From contig JAIOKI010000010.1 of assembly GCA_028335825.1 (NCBI GenBank), forward strand, positions 62,001 to 126,000: a stretch of 64,000 nt of DNA, written 5' to 3'. This DNA is from Nosema muscidifuracis (lineage: Eukaryota; Microsporidia; Nosematidae). The translations under genes were made by a program, and so were the position numbers. The notes beneath the pieces are model-generated. The model was not told the origin of the DNA. It saw only the letters and a program-made list of their open reading frames with translations, and did no database searches. How positions within the stretch are numbered: position 1 is the stretch's first letter; each line of letters opens with the position of its first letter. Of the stretch, positions 29,944 to 40,161 are shown piece by piece.

Positions 29944-32727
29944 ATGGACAAAAATACTGAGAAAAATAGTTCAAAAGATTTTGAGGACGATAAATCTAAA
30001 AACGATATAAAGACTAAGGAAAGCACTTCTAGTTCTGATAATGAGTCTAGTGAAAATAAAGATTTTGATTGTTCTAATAAGAAGTATAAGGATTATAATA
30101 ATTGTTGTTGTGTAGATCAAAATGGAGTTAAATGTTGTTGTAATGAGGATAAAGAATTTGAAGAAGGTGATTGTTGTTGTATTAAAAGTGGAAGTATTTC
30201 ATGTTGTTGTGAACATGAAAGAAGTTTATTGGATAAATCTTACATAAATACAGAAAAATCATGTATAAAATCCAATATTGAAAATGAAAGTGTGAGTCGA
30301 TTGATTGAGACACCGATCACATCAATTAATGAATTAAAAAATGCAAGTGATATTGGATATTTATCAATTGAAAATGATGGTAATAAAACTTATAGTTATC
30401 ATGAAAAATCGAAGGTAACCGATAATAATACAGATATGAATAAGACAGTCATTTTAGGAGCTGCTTGTGCACTTACACAAAATCAAAATGGTGAATCAAT
30501 TAAAGTTAACAATGATTTAATAGAAGAAATTCAAGAAGCTAAGAAAAATATAAAAAGTTCAGAAACTTATGACGTATTTATAGTAAATGAAGAAGGAAAA
30601 GTTAACAGTTACGAAATTAATCATTATTTGAATGATGAGGATGAAGAATTACCAAGGGATATTCAAATTAATCAGCAGCTTTATGGATCATCTATACAGG
30701 ATAAGACTATATCTGATAAACAAAATAAGTATCAAAAAAAGTTAATTAAAATATTAAATGAGATAAAACAGAAAAGCCAGAATGAACCTTTAAAAAAAGA
30801 ATCAACCCCAACAATACTTGAAATATCACAATTTACTGTTGTAAATAACAATACGGGAATACAAAATAAGTCTGTGCAGAATGAAAATAAAAAAGGAAGT
30901 TTTTTGTTAGATGAAACTTTGATAGAATGCTATTGTGGAAATGGATTGGAATCAGAAAATTGTAAATGTTCTGATAATAAGTTAGAAAAAGAAAATAATG
31001 AGAGTAATATTTATTTATCAAGTGGGTCTTCTGATGAGCATATGTTTGAATCAAATTCACCTTTATCAGATCATACCCAACAATCAGATGAAGAATTACC
31101 TGAATTAGAAGATATCGAAGAAGTACGATCTTTATATGATAATGAATCTGAAGAAGATGCAAATTTAAGAGAGAATATGAAAAAACAAGTATATGTTGAA
31201 TTTGAAAGGATTCCAGATCAATCATTAAGAAGAAGATCAGCCAATGAAAAATTATATGTTAGTTTAACAGAGCTAGAAGATAATTCATTACAAGATGATC
31301 ATAATGCTTATGGACTAAGTGCAGAGTACGAAAGATTAATGAAAAAAGATGAAAAAAATCAAAGTGAAAGAAATATGTCAAAAAAGGAAGATATTTCAAA
31401 TATTGCAATGAATACACAATCACTAGCAGAAGCAATTAATGTTGACGTAGATGATATCAATGGTAATAAGGTTGAAAATGAAAATATTGCAAAATCTAAC
31501 ACTTCATCAGAAGTAGTACAAGATTTAATCGAGCATAATGATAAAATAATTCAAGAGGAACAACTTAATACTCCTGCAATATCAATACATGAATCTAAAT
31601 CAGCCTCTTTATCAGAAATAGCTTTAAGTAAATCAAATTTAAGTCATAAAGATAAAGAACCTGTTATTGGTCAATTTGATGCAGAAAATACTTTGAATAA
31701 AATTGATTCATATCATGAGACGTCAGGAGAGAGCACAGAAAAAGATTCTAATGAACACATCCAAGAAGATAATGATTGTTTAGTTGAAGAAAATATCAAA
31801 AATTCTGTGTGTTTAGAAATTAAAGAAGCTACTGAATGTTTAAAAGAAGGAAAAATTAATGATTCTGTATTTTTAAAAGTACCAGAACCAGAAGTTATTG
31901 CACCACTTATTAATGATTCAGAAATTCAAAAATCAAAAACATTTCATGATGATATTATATCAGAACCATCCACCCGTAGTCACCCACCAACACCAAATTC
32001 TACTATCAAAACACCTGAAATCCAATCTATTATCAATTCACCCGAATTACATTCAATTCATGAAAATAAATCCGATGTTTCTGAAATCAAATCTAAAAAT
32101 AATGGAACAGAAGTTAAAGATAAATCTTCCGTAAAGTCAATACATGAAACTGAAGTTAAAGATAAATCTTCCGTAAAATCAATACATGAAGCTGAAGTTA
32201 AAGATAATTCTTCTACAAAATCAATACATGAAACTGAAGTACAAAATAATTCTTCTACAAAATCAATACATGAAACTGAAGTTAAAGATAATTCTTCCGT
32301 AAAGTCAATACATGAAACTGAAGTTAAAGATAATTCTTCCGTAAAGTCAATACATGAAGCTGAAGTTAAAGATAATTCTTCCGTAAAGTCAATACATGAA
32401 GCTGAAGTTAAAGATAATTCTTCCGTAAAGTCAATACATGAAAATAATGAACCTCAAATTCAAGCCTCATCATCTTTAAATTCTCCTGAAACTAAGTCAA
32501 TAGATGATGAATCTACAAGTTATGTAGAAATTGAAATACATTTAAGTAATCAAAAATCAGAAACAGAAAGTTCTTCAGATATTTCTAATTCTATGATTAC
32601 ATTTATCGAAAATGATATTGAAAATTATTCTCAAACATTACAAAATATAAGAAAAAATAAGGTTGGAAAATTAGTTAAGTTCTATGAAGAATTAGAAAAA
32701 AAGAAGAATAATAAAGATAAGAAATAA
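29944..32727 (+). CDS. 927-residue acidic low-complexity protein with Cys triplets and 14-residue repeats
   Basis: Long intact frame, Ser/Glu/Lys/Asn-rich, without signal peptide or membrane span, so cytosolic, nuclear or unconventionally exported. Near the N-terminus a 23-residue unit is duplicated, each holding CCC-x7-CCC (cysteines 54-56, 64-66, 77-79, 87-89). A looser ECYCGNGLESENCKCSD lies near 328. Residues 723-834 are eight 14-residue repeats of EVKDNSSVKSIHE(T/A). Most of the middle is predicted disordered. The last 60 residues return to a Lys-rich helix. No family recognised. The cysteine clusters could bind metal or be palmitoylated. No C-run at the start. Confidence 0.8.
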   Translation: MDKNTEKNSSKDFEDDKSKNDIKTKESTSSSDNESSENKDFDCSNKKYKDYNNCCCVDQNGVKCCCNEDKEFEEGDCCCIKSGSISCCCEHERSLLDKSYINTEKSCIKSNIENESVSRLIETPITSINELKNASDIGYLSIENDGNKTYSYHEKSKVTDNNTDMNKTVILGAACALTQNQNGESIKVNNDLIEEIQEAKKNIKSSETYDVFIVNEEGKVNSYEINHYLNDEDEELPRDIQINQQLYGSSIQDKTISDKQNKYQKKLIKILNEIKQKSQNEPLKKESTPTILEISQFTVVNNNTGIQNKSVQNENKKGSFLLDETLIECYCGNGLESENCKCSDNKLEKENNESNIYLSSGSSDEHMFESNSPLSDHTQQSDEELPELEDIEEVRSLYDNESEEDANLRENMKKQVYVEFERIPDQSLRRRSANEKLYVSLTELEDNSLQDDHNAYGLSAEYERLMKKDEKNQSERNMSKKEDISNIAMNTQSLAEAINVDVDDINGNKVENENIAKSNTSSEVVQDLIEHNDKIIQEEQLNTPAISIHESKSASLSEIALSKSNLSHKDKEPVIGQFDAENTLNKIDSYHETSGESTEKDSNEHIQEDNDCLVEENIKNSVCLEIKEATECLKEGKINDSVFLKVPEPEVIAPLINDSEIQKSKTFHDDIISEPSTRSHPPTPNSTIKTPEIQSIINSPELHSIHENKSDVSEIKSKNNGTEVKDKSSVKSIHETEVKDKSSVKSIHEAEVKDNSSTKSIHETEVQNNSSTKSIHETEVKDNSSVKSIHETEVKDNSSVKSIHEAEVKDNSSVKSIHEAEVKDNSSVKSIHENNEPQIQASSSLNSPETKSIDDESTSYVEIEIHLSNQKSETESSSDISNSMITFIENDIENYSQTLQNIRKNKVGKLVKFYEELEKKKNNKDKK
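32110..32445 (+). repeat. In-frame 42-bp minisatellite, eight units
   Basis: The unit GAAGTTAAAGATAATTCTTC plus 22 further bases codes for 14 residues. The last four copies are almost identical at the DNA level, including synonymous sites, which points to recent expansion and likely length variation between strains. Confidence 0.95.
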
Positions 32728-32768
32728 ATTTATTTATTTTAAAATTTTAATTTTTTTTATTAATTAAT

Positions 32769-33113
32769 TTATTCGTTAAGAAAAAATGGAGATTCAACTT
32801 TACTAGTTTCTTCTATTGTTTCATCTAATTTATCTAATGTATCAGGATTATGTGAAAACAAACAGATTTTTCTTTTACAACTACGTCTTATAAAATGTGC
32901 TTTACATGGAAATTGTGTAGTATCATGTGAGTATGCACATTCATCTCCTCTCGTACAGGCATTTACCAGAAAAAATTTACAAAGAAGTGTTCTATAATTA
33001 AATGGTTTTTTTTCTGGATTTCTTAATTCCTCTATACATGTAGAAGAGTATGTGCGATATTTTAACAAATAATTTATATCTTTGTTTGTTGGAACACTTA
33101 ATTTTTTAAACAT
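32769..33113 (-). CDS. CCCH-type zinc-finger protein
   Basis: A 114-residue protein with two CCCH fingers. The first is LCKFFLVNACTRGDECAYSH (C-x7-C-x5-C-x3-H, about 44-62). The second is PCKAHFIRRSCKRKICLFSH (C-x8-C-x4-C-x3-H, about 69-88). The wording PCK...C....C.FSHNPDT resembles the RNA-binding ZC3H4/6/8 group, but CPSF30/YTH1 also uses such fingers. It probably binds RNA or takes part in 3'-end or transcript control. The frame is open upstream only via a TTG; GCCCCATTTTTAATTCAAATG supports the ATG at 33113. Confidence 0.8.
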   Translation of the reverse strand: MFKKLSVPTNKDINYLLKYRTYSSTCIEELRNPEKKPFNYRTLLCKFFLVNACTRGDECAYSHDTTQFPCKAHFIRRSCKRKICLFSHNPDTLDKLDETIEETSKVESPFFLNE

Positions 33114-35152
33114 TTGAATTAAAAATGGGGCTGTTGGAAAATATTTTATAAAACTTATGAAACATAATAGAAAATCTAGGAAGTAAAACAATAATTTTTA
33201 TTAAACTAATATTTATTTATATATTATAGAAACCCTCCAAGTAATCAAGAAATTTATATCTAATAATAAGTATTGTAAACCAGCATACCATTAAAGTCGA
33301 TCTTGTAGGGAAGAAATTCTTTTATTAATTAATATATAGTATAATTGCATATAAGATAATTGACACTATTGAATGAAATCATCCAATCATAAAATTTAAT
33401 CTAAAAAATTTGAGATAAATAAAAAATCTAAACACAAGATGTTAAAGACTAGAAAAATATATAAACGTTTTTGTTTAGACAAAGAATATTAAATAAAAAT
33501 ATAAGTCATTATCATTAGGTAATAATTGTATTAAGGAAAATAGTCTTAGGTTAGTATCCTGTCACGAGTATTAAGACAGACTAGTTTTTTTCGTTTATTT
33601 TCATAGAAAGAATAGAGCCTGGGTGAATGTTTAGATCAATTCGCATAACCGGATTAATTAAATATTGATAAACTTTATCAACTTATTTAAAAAACTATTC
33701 TAAAGACGGTAAGAGGTAAAATCGAAAAAAAATTGGAGATTTTGTTTTTTAAAAGGAATTAATTTAGAGGAAGACATTGATGAAGTAAAAAAACTTTTTA
33801 GAATGCAATCGAAGCTTTTAGAGATAAAACTTTAAAAATCATGGAGTAAAGGTGATCTTCAGAAATTTCTGTGGTCTTGTATAGTTCGTTAAGAAGTTAA
33901 TGAATCTTAAATGGCTTTTTAAATAATCGAAAACAATGAAAAAATAAATTGATAGGGTTAAGAAAGTACTTAAAGGGATACAGAAAACAGATTTGATATA
34001 TTTCCTATTAAAAATAAATGTCATGAGTATGTTCTAAAATGATTAGAAAGGAAGTTCAAAAGATACTCAGAAGTACCTACAATGAAGTAATACTTTACCA
34101 AACAATGGCATGCAATTTTTTTTAGATAATAAAATCTCTATTTTTTACGTTATATAAATTCCTTTTGTAAATCCAAGCATCATCAATTAAAATCAATACT
34201 AAGTCATCAAAATCTATATTTTGATTACATAATGAAAAAAGTTGCAAAACCTGAACAAATCTTCATATATTCTGTACAAGGTGAAAAAGGCAACTCTTAA
34301 TCTAAGTAAATGAACAGCTTCTTCAAAATCTACTAGGTGGTTGCCAGAGAATATTTAATATATTAAAAACATTAACATAAGTTCCATTTAAAAGAAAATA
34401 ATAGATCAGAAGAAAAGTCTGTCTATTATAATATCCAAGTATATTATATTCTTGATAAAAACTACCTGAAGAAGACTCAAAAGTTTCATTTATAATAACA
34501 TTCATAAATATTCTATATCACAAGCAGCGACCATCTTTTATTTATTTAATCCTTTATTTAAGAGAAAATTTCTACCATCTGGTAAATTAATTTCAGTAAT
34601 ATCAAAAGTAATTAAATCTTAAATACCAGTAAATGGCATACAATCAGACATCAACATATAAATAGAGACATTTACATTATAAAATATACAATTCTTGTCA
34701 TTTTAATATAAACAAGTCTATAATAAAGCTCATAGGATGAAACAAATAATGAATCAGAAGTATTGCTCTTTATTTGAGATTAAAGAACATTATTATAATC
34801 TGTAGTGTGCATATTGATTATCACTTGATTCAATAAGTTAACCATTAGAAGTTTTTGCTCTTGAATTACGACTCAAATTGAAAAATTACCAATAGAAATA
34901 TCTATTGGTACATTGTCCCTTATTTTTATAGATATTTAATAATATAGGGGTAAAAATTTGGTCATTTTGATAAATCACCACTATTTTAATATAAAAAACG
35001 TTTGATTTTTTTGAAAAAAAAGTTCATTTTAATTAGATTGACTTTTCCAAATTAAAAGAAACAAATTTTATTGAAAATCGGTTTAATTATTTAATTTTTG
35101 AACATTTTAAAATTTGTGAATCCTTTTTTTATTTAAAAAAAATTAAACCGTT
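33114..35152. other. Gap with decayed coding-like DNA and a tRNA relic
   Basis: This is the start of the accessory island. About 33535-33582 looks like a piece of a tRNA-Asp gene (D arm and GTC anticodon loop) without a T arm. About 33740-34080 on the plus strand and about 34140-34960 on the minus strand read like broken coding sequences that I cannot assign. From about 34993 the upstream arm of the inverted repeat begins. Small open frames at 33839-34024 and 34323-34505 are fragments of this and not genes. Confidence 0.5.
34140..34960 (-). pseudogene. Decayed protein-coding gene, unassigned
   Basis: Base composition and several in-register open stretches on the minus strand, such as ITEINLPDGRNFLLNKGL and FEEAVHLLRLRVAFFTLYR, look like remains of a protein-coding gene. 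It is broken several times. No family recognised; nothing ties it to a mobile element. Confidence 0.4.
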
Positions 35153-36833
35153 ATGAAAATGAGATACTACTTAATTTTTTTATATATTTATAATATACTA
35201 TCATCAATGTCTTACAGAGACTTTTATGAAAATATACAAGATACGATAATTTCTAAATATAATAAAAAAGAGTATAAAGTCATAGATCTCAGAGAAAAAT
35301 TACTTTTTATTAATATAAATATGCTTAATTTAAATACCATATGGTCTGAAAAACTTATAAATGAAGGGGAATCATCTGATATTAATAAAATAGAAATAGA
35401 AATCAAACCAGATCCTTCTTTTGAAAATTTTTTTATCATTTATGGAAATAATAACAAATGCAATTTGAAAGAATTTCTTACCCAGAATTTTAAAGATAGA
35501 GTCATTGACTATGAGATAATTTATAATATATCAGCATATACTATTTCAGGTTATCATAAAAAAGTAATTGATTTTTTCATAAAGATTATTAAAGAATTCC
35601 ATAATAATTATAGAATACAAATAATAAAAAATACAGATATATTAATTCACTTTTTTGATAATAATCTAAGATCTTCGGAGATTATTTCTAGAGATGATGA
35701 GATAATCATAAACTTCATATTCAAAAAAAATAATAGGTTATATTGTTTTAATATAAATTTCGAAGAATTTGAATTCAAAAAATATTTTATTGAAATTTTA
35801 AGGGATTATGAATTTTCGAAATTGTCTGATGAAAATATTTTAAGACGAATTTTTAAAGATTTTAAATTTGGATTATACAGTTTATTTTATAATAATACAG
35901 AAATTCATAATTATTTTATCAAAAATACTTCAAAAGAAGAAAATGAATTCGAAATATCTCCGTACATTTATGATAAAAATTTTCCCTATGTTTTTTATGA
36001 AAGTCATATTAGCATTAACGAAAAAAAATATTCGGTACTCTCGTATGACGACAGAAATATTTCTAAAGAAATGTATGATGAGATGAAAGAGTTTTTTAAT
36101 TTTTCATTGAATCTTAAAAACGACGATCTTTTATCAGTTGGATTACTTTACTACTCTTTGACTGATGATATGAAGCTATTAATTATTAATAAGCTTATGG
36201 AGTCATACTATTCGCCGTATTCGATAATTTTCTTTCATATACTCAGAAGTCGTAAAGTAATAACAGTAAATGAGTTTGAAAAAATAATGAATCTAAATTT
36301 TTCGTTAAGAAGTTTAAATGATAATCAGAAAGAAAAGTTTGCTTTAAAGATAGTATACAATAATTTATTTGACGAAATTATAAAAAAAAGATTGCATGTA
36401 ATAAGACCGACCCCTAAATATTGTCATTATAACTACTTGATGATTTTATTTGCTAAAGTTCTTAACGAAATATATTTATCAAATGATTACCCAACTGAGA
36501 AGTATCGCTGGAAAGAATTATATGATGAGATATTATATAAACTATATTTACCTAAGGATAATAATTCTGCTTTTAATATATTCAAGCATGTTTTGTTAGA
36601 TCTTGAAAATGTCACATACATACTGCAATATGAACAGACAGCTATCTTAGAAATATTAGCTCATATTTCGAAAAATCCTGCAATGATTCACCATAGACAT
36701 AATTTTTATTTTAATTTACCTGAGTACAAAGAAATGTTATAGAAAGAAAATTTAGAAAGATTACCTATAAAAGATGAATTACAATATATAATGAATTAAA
36801 TTATTTTTATTTAATACTTAACGTTTTAAATGT
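34993..36833 (+). repeat. Left arm of a ~1.8-kb inverted duplication
   Basis: Includes the secreted-family gene at 35153, about 150 bp of its upstream region (from AAACGTTTGATTTTTTTG) and a short 3' flank. It matches the right arm at 40162-42002 in opposite orientation. The arms are about 3.3 kb apart and their genes converge. Upstream flanks are conserved as well as the coding parts, so the copy included its promoter. Confidence 0.85.
35153..36742 (+). CDS. Secreted-family protein A (lineage-specific paralogue family)
   Basis: 529 residues. N-terminal signal peptide: MKMRYYLIFLYIYNILSSMS, probably cut after SSMS, then YRDFYENIQDTIISKYNKKE. No other membrane span, few cysteines, mixed alpha/beta N-half and helical C-half. 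The strongest block shared with the paralogues is DDLLSVGLLYYSLTDDMK and the following helix near 325-350. Compared with the paralogue at 40.2-41.8 kb the frame ends 20 residues early, though similarity continues to about 36799, so the C-terminus is trimmed or the copy is starting to decay. No known domain. Secretion toward the spore wall or host is an inference from the signal peptide only. Confidence 0.8.
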   Translation: MKMRYYLIFLYIYNILSSMSYRDFYENIQDTIISKYNKKEYKVIDLREKLLFININMLNLNTIWSEKLINEGESSDINKIEIEIKPDPSFENFFIIYGNNNKCNLKEFLTQNFKDRVIDYEIIYNISAYTISGYHKKVIDFFIKIIKEFHNNYRIQIIKNTDILIHFFDNNLRSSEIISRDDEIIINFIFKKNNRLYCFNINFEEFEFKKYFIEILRDYEFSKLSDENILRRIFKDFKFGLYSLFYNNTEIHNYFIKNTSKEENEFEISPYIYDKNFPYVFYESHISINEKKYSVLSYDDRNISKEMYDEMKEFFNFSLNLKNDDLLSVGLLYYSLTDDMKLLIINKLMESYYSPYSIIFFHILRSRKVITVNEFEKIMNLNFSLRSLNDNQKEKFALKIVYNNLFDEIIKKRLHVIRPTPKYCHYNYLMILFAKVLNEIYLSNDYPTEKYRWKELYDEILYKLYLPKDNNSAFNIFKHVLLDLENVTYILQYEQTAILEILAHISKNPAMIHHRHNFYFNLPEYKEML

Positions 36834-39800
36834 ACAATATTAGAAGTTAACTAATTTTTTTATTTTGTATATTTTATTTAACTAATATTATAAACAAAGT
36901 GTTCATTTAAAGAGACTTATTACCTTTATAAAAACATTTATCTACATTCAACTTTATTTAAGTTACATAAGTTTATTTGAATATATAATATCTTATTTTC
37001 TATAATAGTATGGTCAGTTACCTTAAAAATTATTTTAAGATTCTCATACCACATTTGTTTTCTTCCTCGCGTATCTTATTTGCAACAGATCTTAAGTAGT
37101 CCAATGTAAAGCTTTTCAAAATCATCTTTTAGACCTTAAATTTCACGTATGCCTTGATTAATTTATATATTCTAATGTTATTTTAGTATTATTTATGGTA
37201 TCTTATTACTATGTCATTCCAGGGGATTGAGTAGAGAATAATCCTTGTTTAATTTATGTATTGAACCACAATGTTATTCAAAAAATTATACTTATTTTTA
37301 TATTAACTGTACTTAGGTTGTCAAAGTATGTGATCCACTTTAATAATTGAAGCTTCATTGTCACTCAAGCAATATATATTTTAAAGAAATCATCATAAAA
37401 TTAATATAAGTATATGTCTTTAATTATTTATTATATCTAATATCATTTGATTTTAAGCCCTATCAAAAAAATCAATGTTTTATAAAACTAAATCAACTTT
37501 TTCAAAGGAAAAAAATTTTATTTAAAAAATTTATATTTAACGTATACCGATTTTTCCCCCATATATAAAATATAATTTTTGAACTTGATTCTTACAGATA
37601 ATAGTGAGACAATATTATACATAATAAGATTCAAAATGATTATATCTAAGATTCAATGCAAAAGTCTAGTTTAATAGTATTAAAAAACTACCATACTAAC
37701 AATATTCTGATGAAATGGGTTTTAGATAAAGAACTAAAAAATAGTAAGTTATTATCTGTAAAGTTGAGATTAATATTTAGTCGATTAATAATAGGTCTCA
37801 AGAAAATATTAAGATGCTATTGTTCTTATATGATTCACCAAGATATAAATACTTGTAGAATATCAGAGCCATTTTTATAAGGATTAAAAGATTATTTTGT
37901 ATATTAAATAATAAAAAAAATAATTAGTGAAAATCTAGATTTATGAAATAGACAATTTTAACAACTTGATTTTATTTAATCATAAAATAAGTTAGAATTT
38001 TTTTCCAACAATAAGTGAATTTTTAGCGGTTTTATATAAGATTATTTAACTTGTGCCATAAAATCAAGAAAAAAATGACTTTAATTTTTGATAATAATTG
38101 GAAAACTTCCTATTATTGTGACTGATAGACATTCCTCATGTACTCATTGCAGTTCGTGATTTAAGATTTCTTCATCATCATTTAATTTTAGGTTAGGGTT
38201 TACAACTGTAGAGTCATTATAAGTTACATTAATGAGGAAGAAGCGATATTATTTCACGTTTAATAATACAATTACTAATTGAAGAATTTAGTTATAAGAA
38301 AAAATACTTTACCTTTAAATCTGCTACTCACGAAGTTCGTTTCAAATTTTTGATAGAAAAAAAATTATTATGGCATATTTGATCTTTGTTAAAAAATTTA
38401 CCCAGATACTATTTTTTTAGAGAAACGACTTTTTTCAGTATCTTCTAAATTTTTGTATCAAGGCTAAAAATGATTATTAATATTATCATAGCTCTTTTAC
38501 TATATGAAATATTAAATAACTTATTCTTCCTATGCTCCTCATAATCATTATATTAGCCACTAATTGTGATCTACTCTCACTGAATCATGATATATATTTT
38601 TAGTACAGAAGTTTATTATTTTGATTGAACATTCCACCCACAGACTTTTTTATATTATCTTTATAAGCTTTCATTACTAAATAATCAAATTTAAACCCGA
38701 CTTTCTAAAAGTTTTTAAAAATGATTATCTCGTTGAAAAATGCATAAGATTATTATACTAACATATAATCTTTTTTGGAGATTGGAATTGATACAACAAT
38801 ATATTTTATGATCTAACTTATCTTTCTTCTGAAATGTATTAAGAGCATCATATTAGACTTCCAATATAACGTAAATTATAAATCACTGACTAATTAATTG
38901 ACTTTTTTCTGACATGATCGATATGAAACAAAATACATTAGGCAATCTTTTTCTGCTGTATTATCAGATTATATTCACCTATTTTATCGGATAATACTTA
39001 TTATTTAATATACCTATCATTTACTCATAAAAATATCATATATAAAACCCATCCTTATCTTCTGAACATTTATAATTAGTTTTTTACATGCTTAATGCTA
39101 TAGCCATATTTTACACTATTTAAAATCCTTTGTAAATCTAACTTAATTATCATTTTTTAATTCTTTTTGGTCTGATCTCTACTCAAATATGTTTCAGAAT
39201 ACGATAATTAATTAAAAATAAAATAATTTTCCTTTGGTTAAACTATACAAGTTGTTAAAATTAAAGTAATTTCAATAAGTGAAGAAAAAAATTGATGTAG
39301 TTACAAGGGATACAGCTAGTCCATAAAAACTTATACAAATTTGCATACTTTTCCCCAGTTTAGTTGTAAAATTAATAATTTACTGCTATCATTATTTTTC
39401 TGAACTTACATCATCATCTTAATATATTATCCTGATGCTATATCTAATTTTATTGAATCGTATTTTATAATTATTTGAAATTATGACTGTTAATTAAAAT
39501 TTATTATCATATGGTAATTATTTCACAGAAATAATGGAAGATATATAAATGAAAATATAAAATTGATATTTAATATTAAAGATATTTTTTTAATATATTA
39601 TTGGTTGAGGGTTAGGAAACTTGATAAAGCTGTACCAGATACGCTATTTAGTTCGAAAATAAAATTTTTTTAGCAAAAATGTAGCAGTGTTTGTAATATA
39701 AGATTTAATTTAAAATAATAAAAGTAATTTCTTAAAAATTCTTGTAACTCATAAAAATCGAATATATTTAACGGAAAATTACTTATTTCATTTTTGTTTT

Positions 39801-40161
39801 GCATATGAAAAATCTATGAGTTGAAAGATTATGAATTTATTAACTTTTGTTATAAATACGTAATGTTCTCTCATATACTTTGGTTCAACCAAGTAAGTAT
39901 TGGAACATGAAAATTATCGTAGACGTAAATATTCTTCATGAGCAACACTAATGAATACCATAACATTTGGCTTCAACGTGTATATTTTGCGATACACATC
40001 ACAAAATTACATAGAGACAAAAGAAGTTCACATTGGAGAAGAAAGTTAATATAAAAAACTTAATAGTAATATTAATTTATTTTTGATAGTAACTTTAATT
40101 ATGCTATATAAATTATCATCAAATAAATTTGGAAATTAGAAAATAATCAAAGATAAATTTC
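36834..40161. other. Spacer of the inverted duplication, fossil-rich, no intact gene
   Basis: The composition is less uniformly AT than other gaps, and many short open stretches on both strands suggest several generations of decayed sequence, for example about 38100-38560. About 39860-40060 shares wording with 43300-43520 and 1190-1400. The 74-codon open frame at 37656-37880 has no start signal and no recognised motif. I cannot classify the source. Confidence 0.45.

Noticed and set aside
30833-31225. 130-codon minus-strand frame
   Set aside because: Antisense shadow of the 927-residue repeat protein; composition mirrors its codon bias.
37656-37880. 74-codon frame in the inverted-repeat spacer
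   Set aside because: No start signal, no motif, surrounded by decayed sequence.
36834-40161. Intact transposon or virus-like element in the island
   Set aside because: Looked for because of the inverted arms, but the arms contain a host-type secreted gene and its promoter, and I recognise no transposase, reverse transcriptase, integrase or capsid wording in the spacer.
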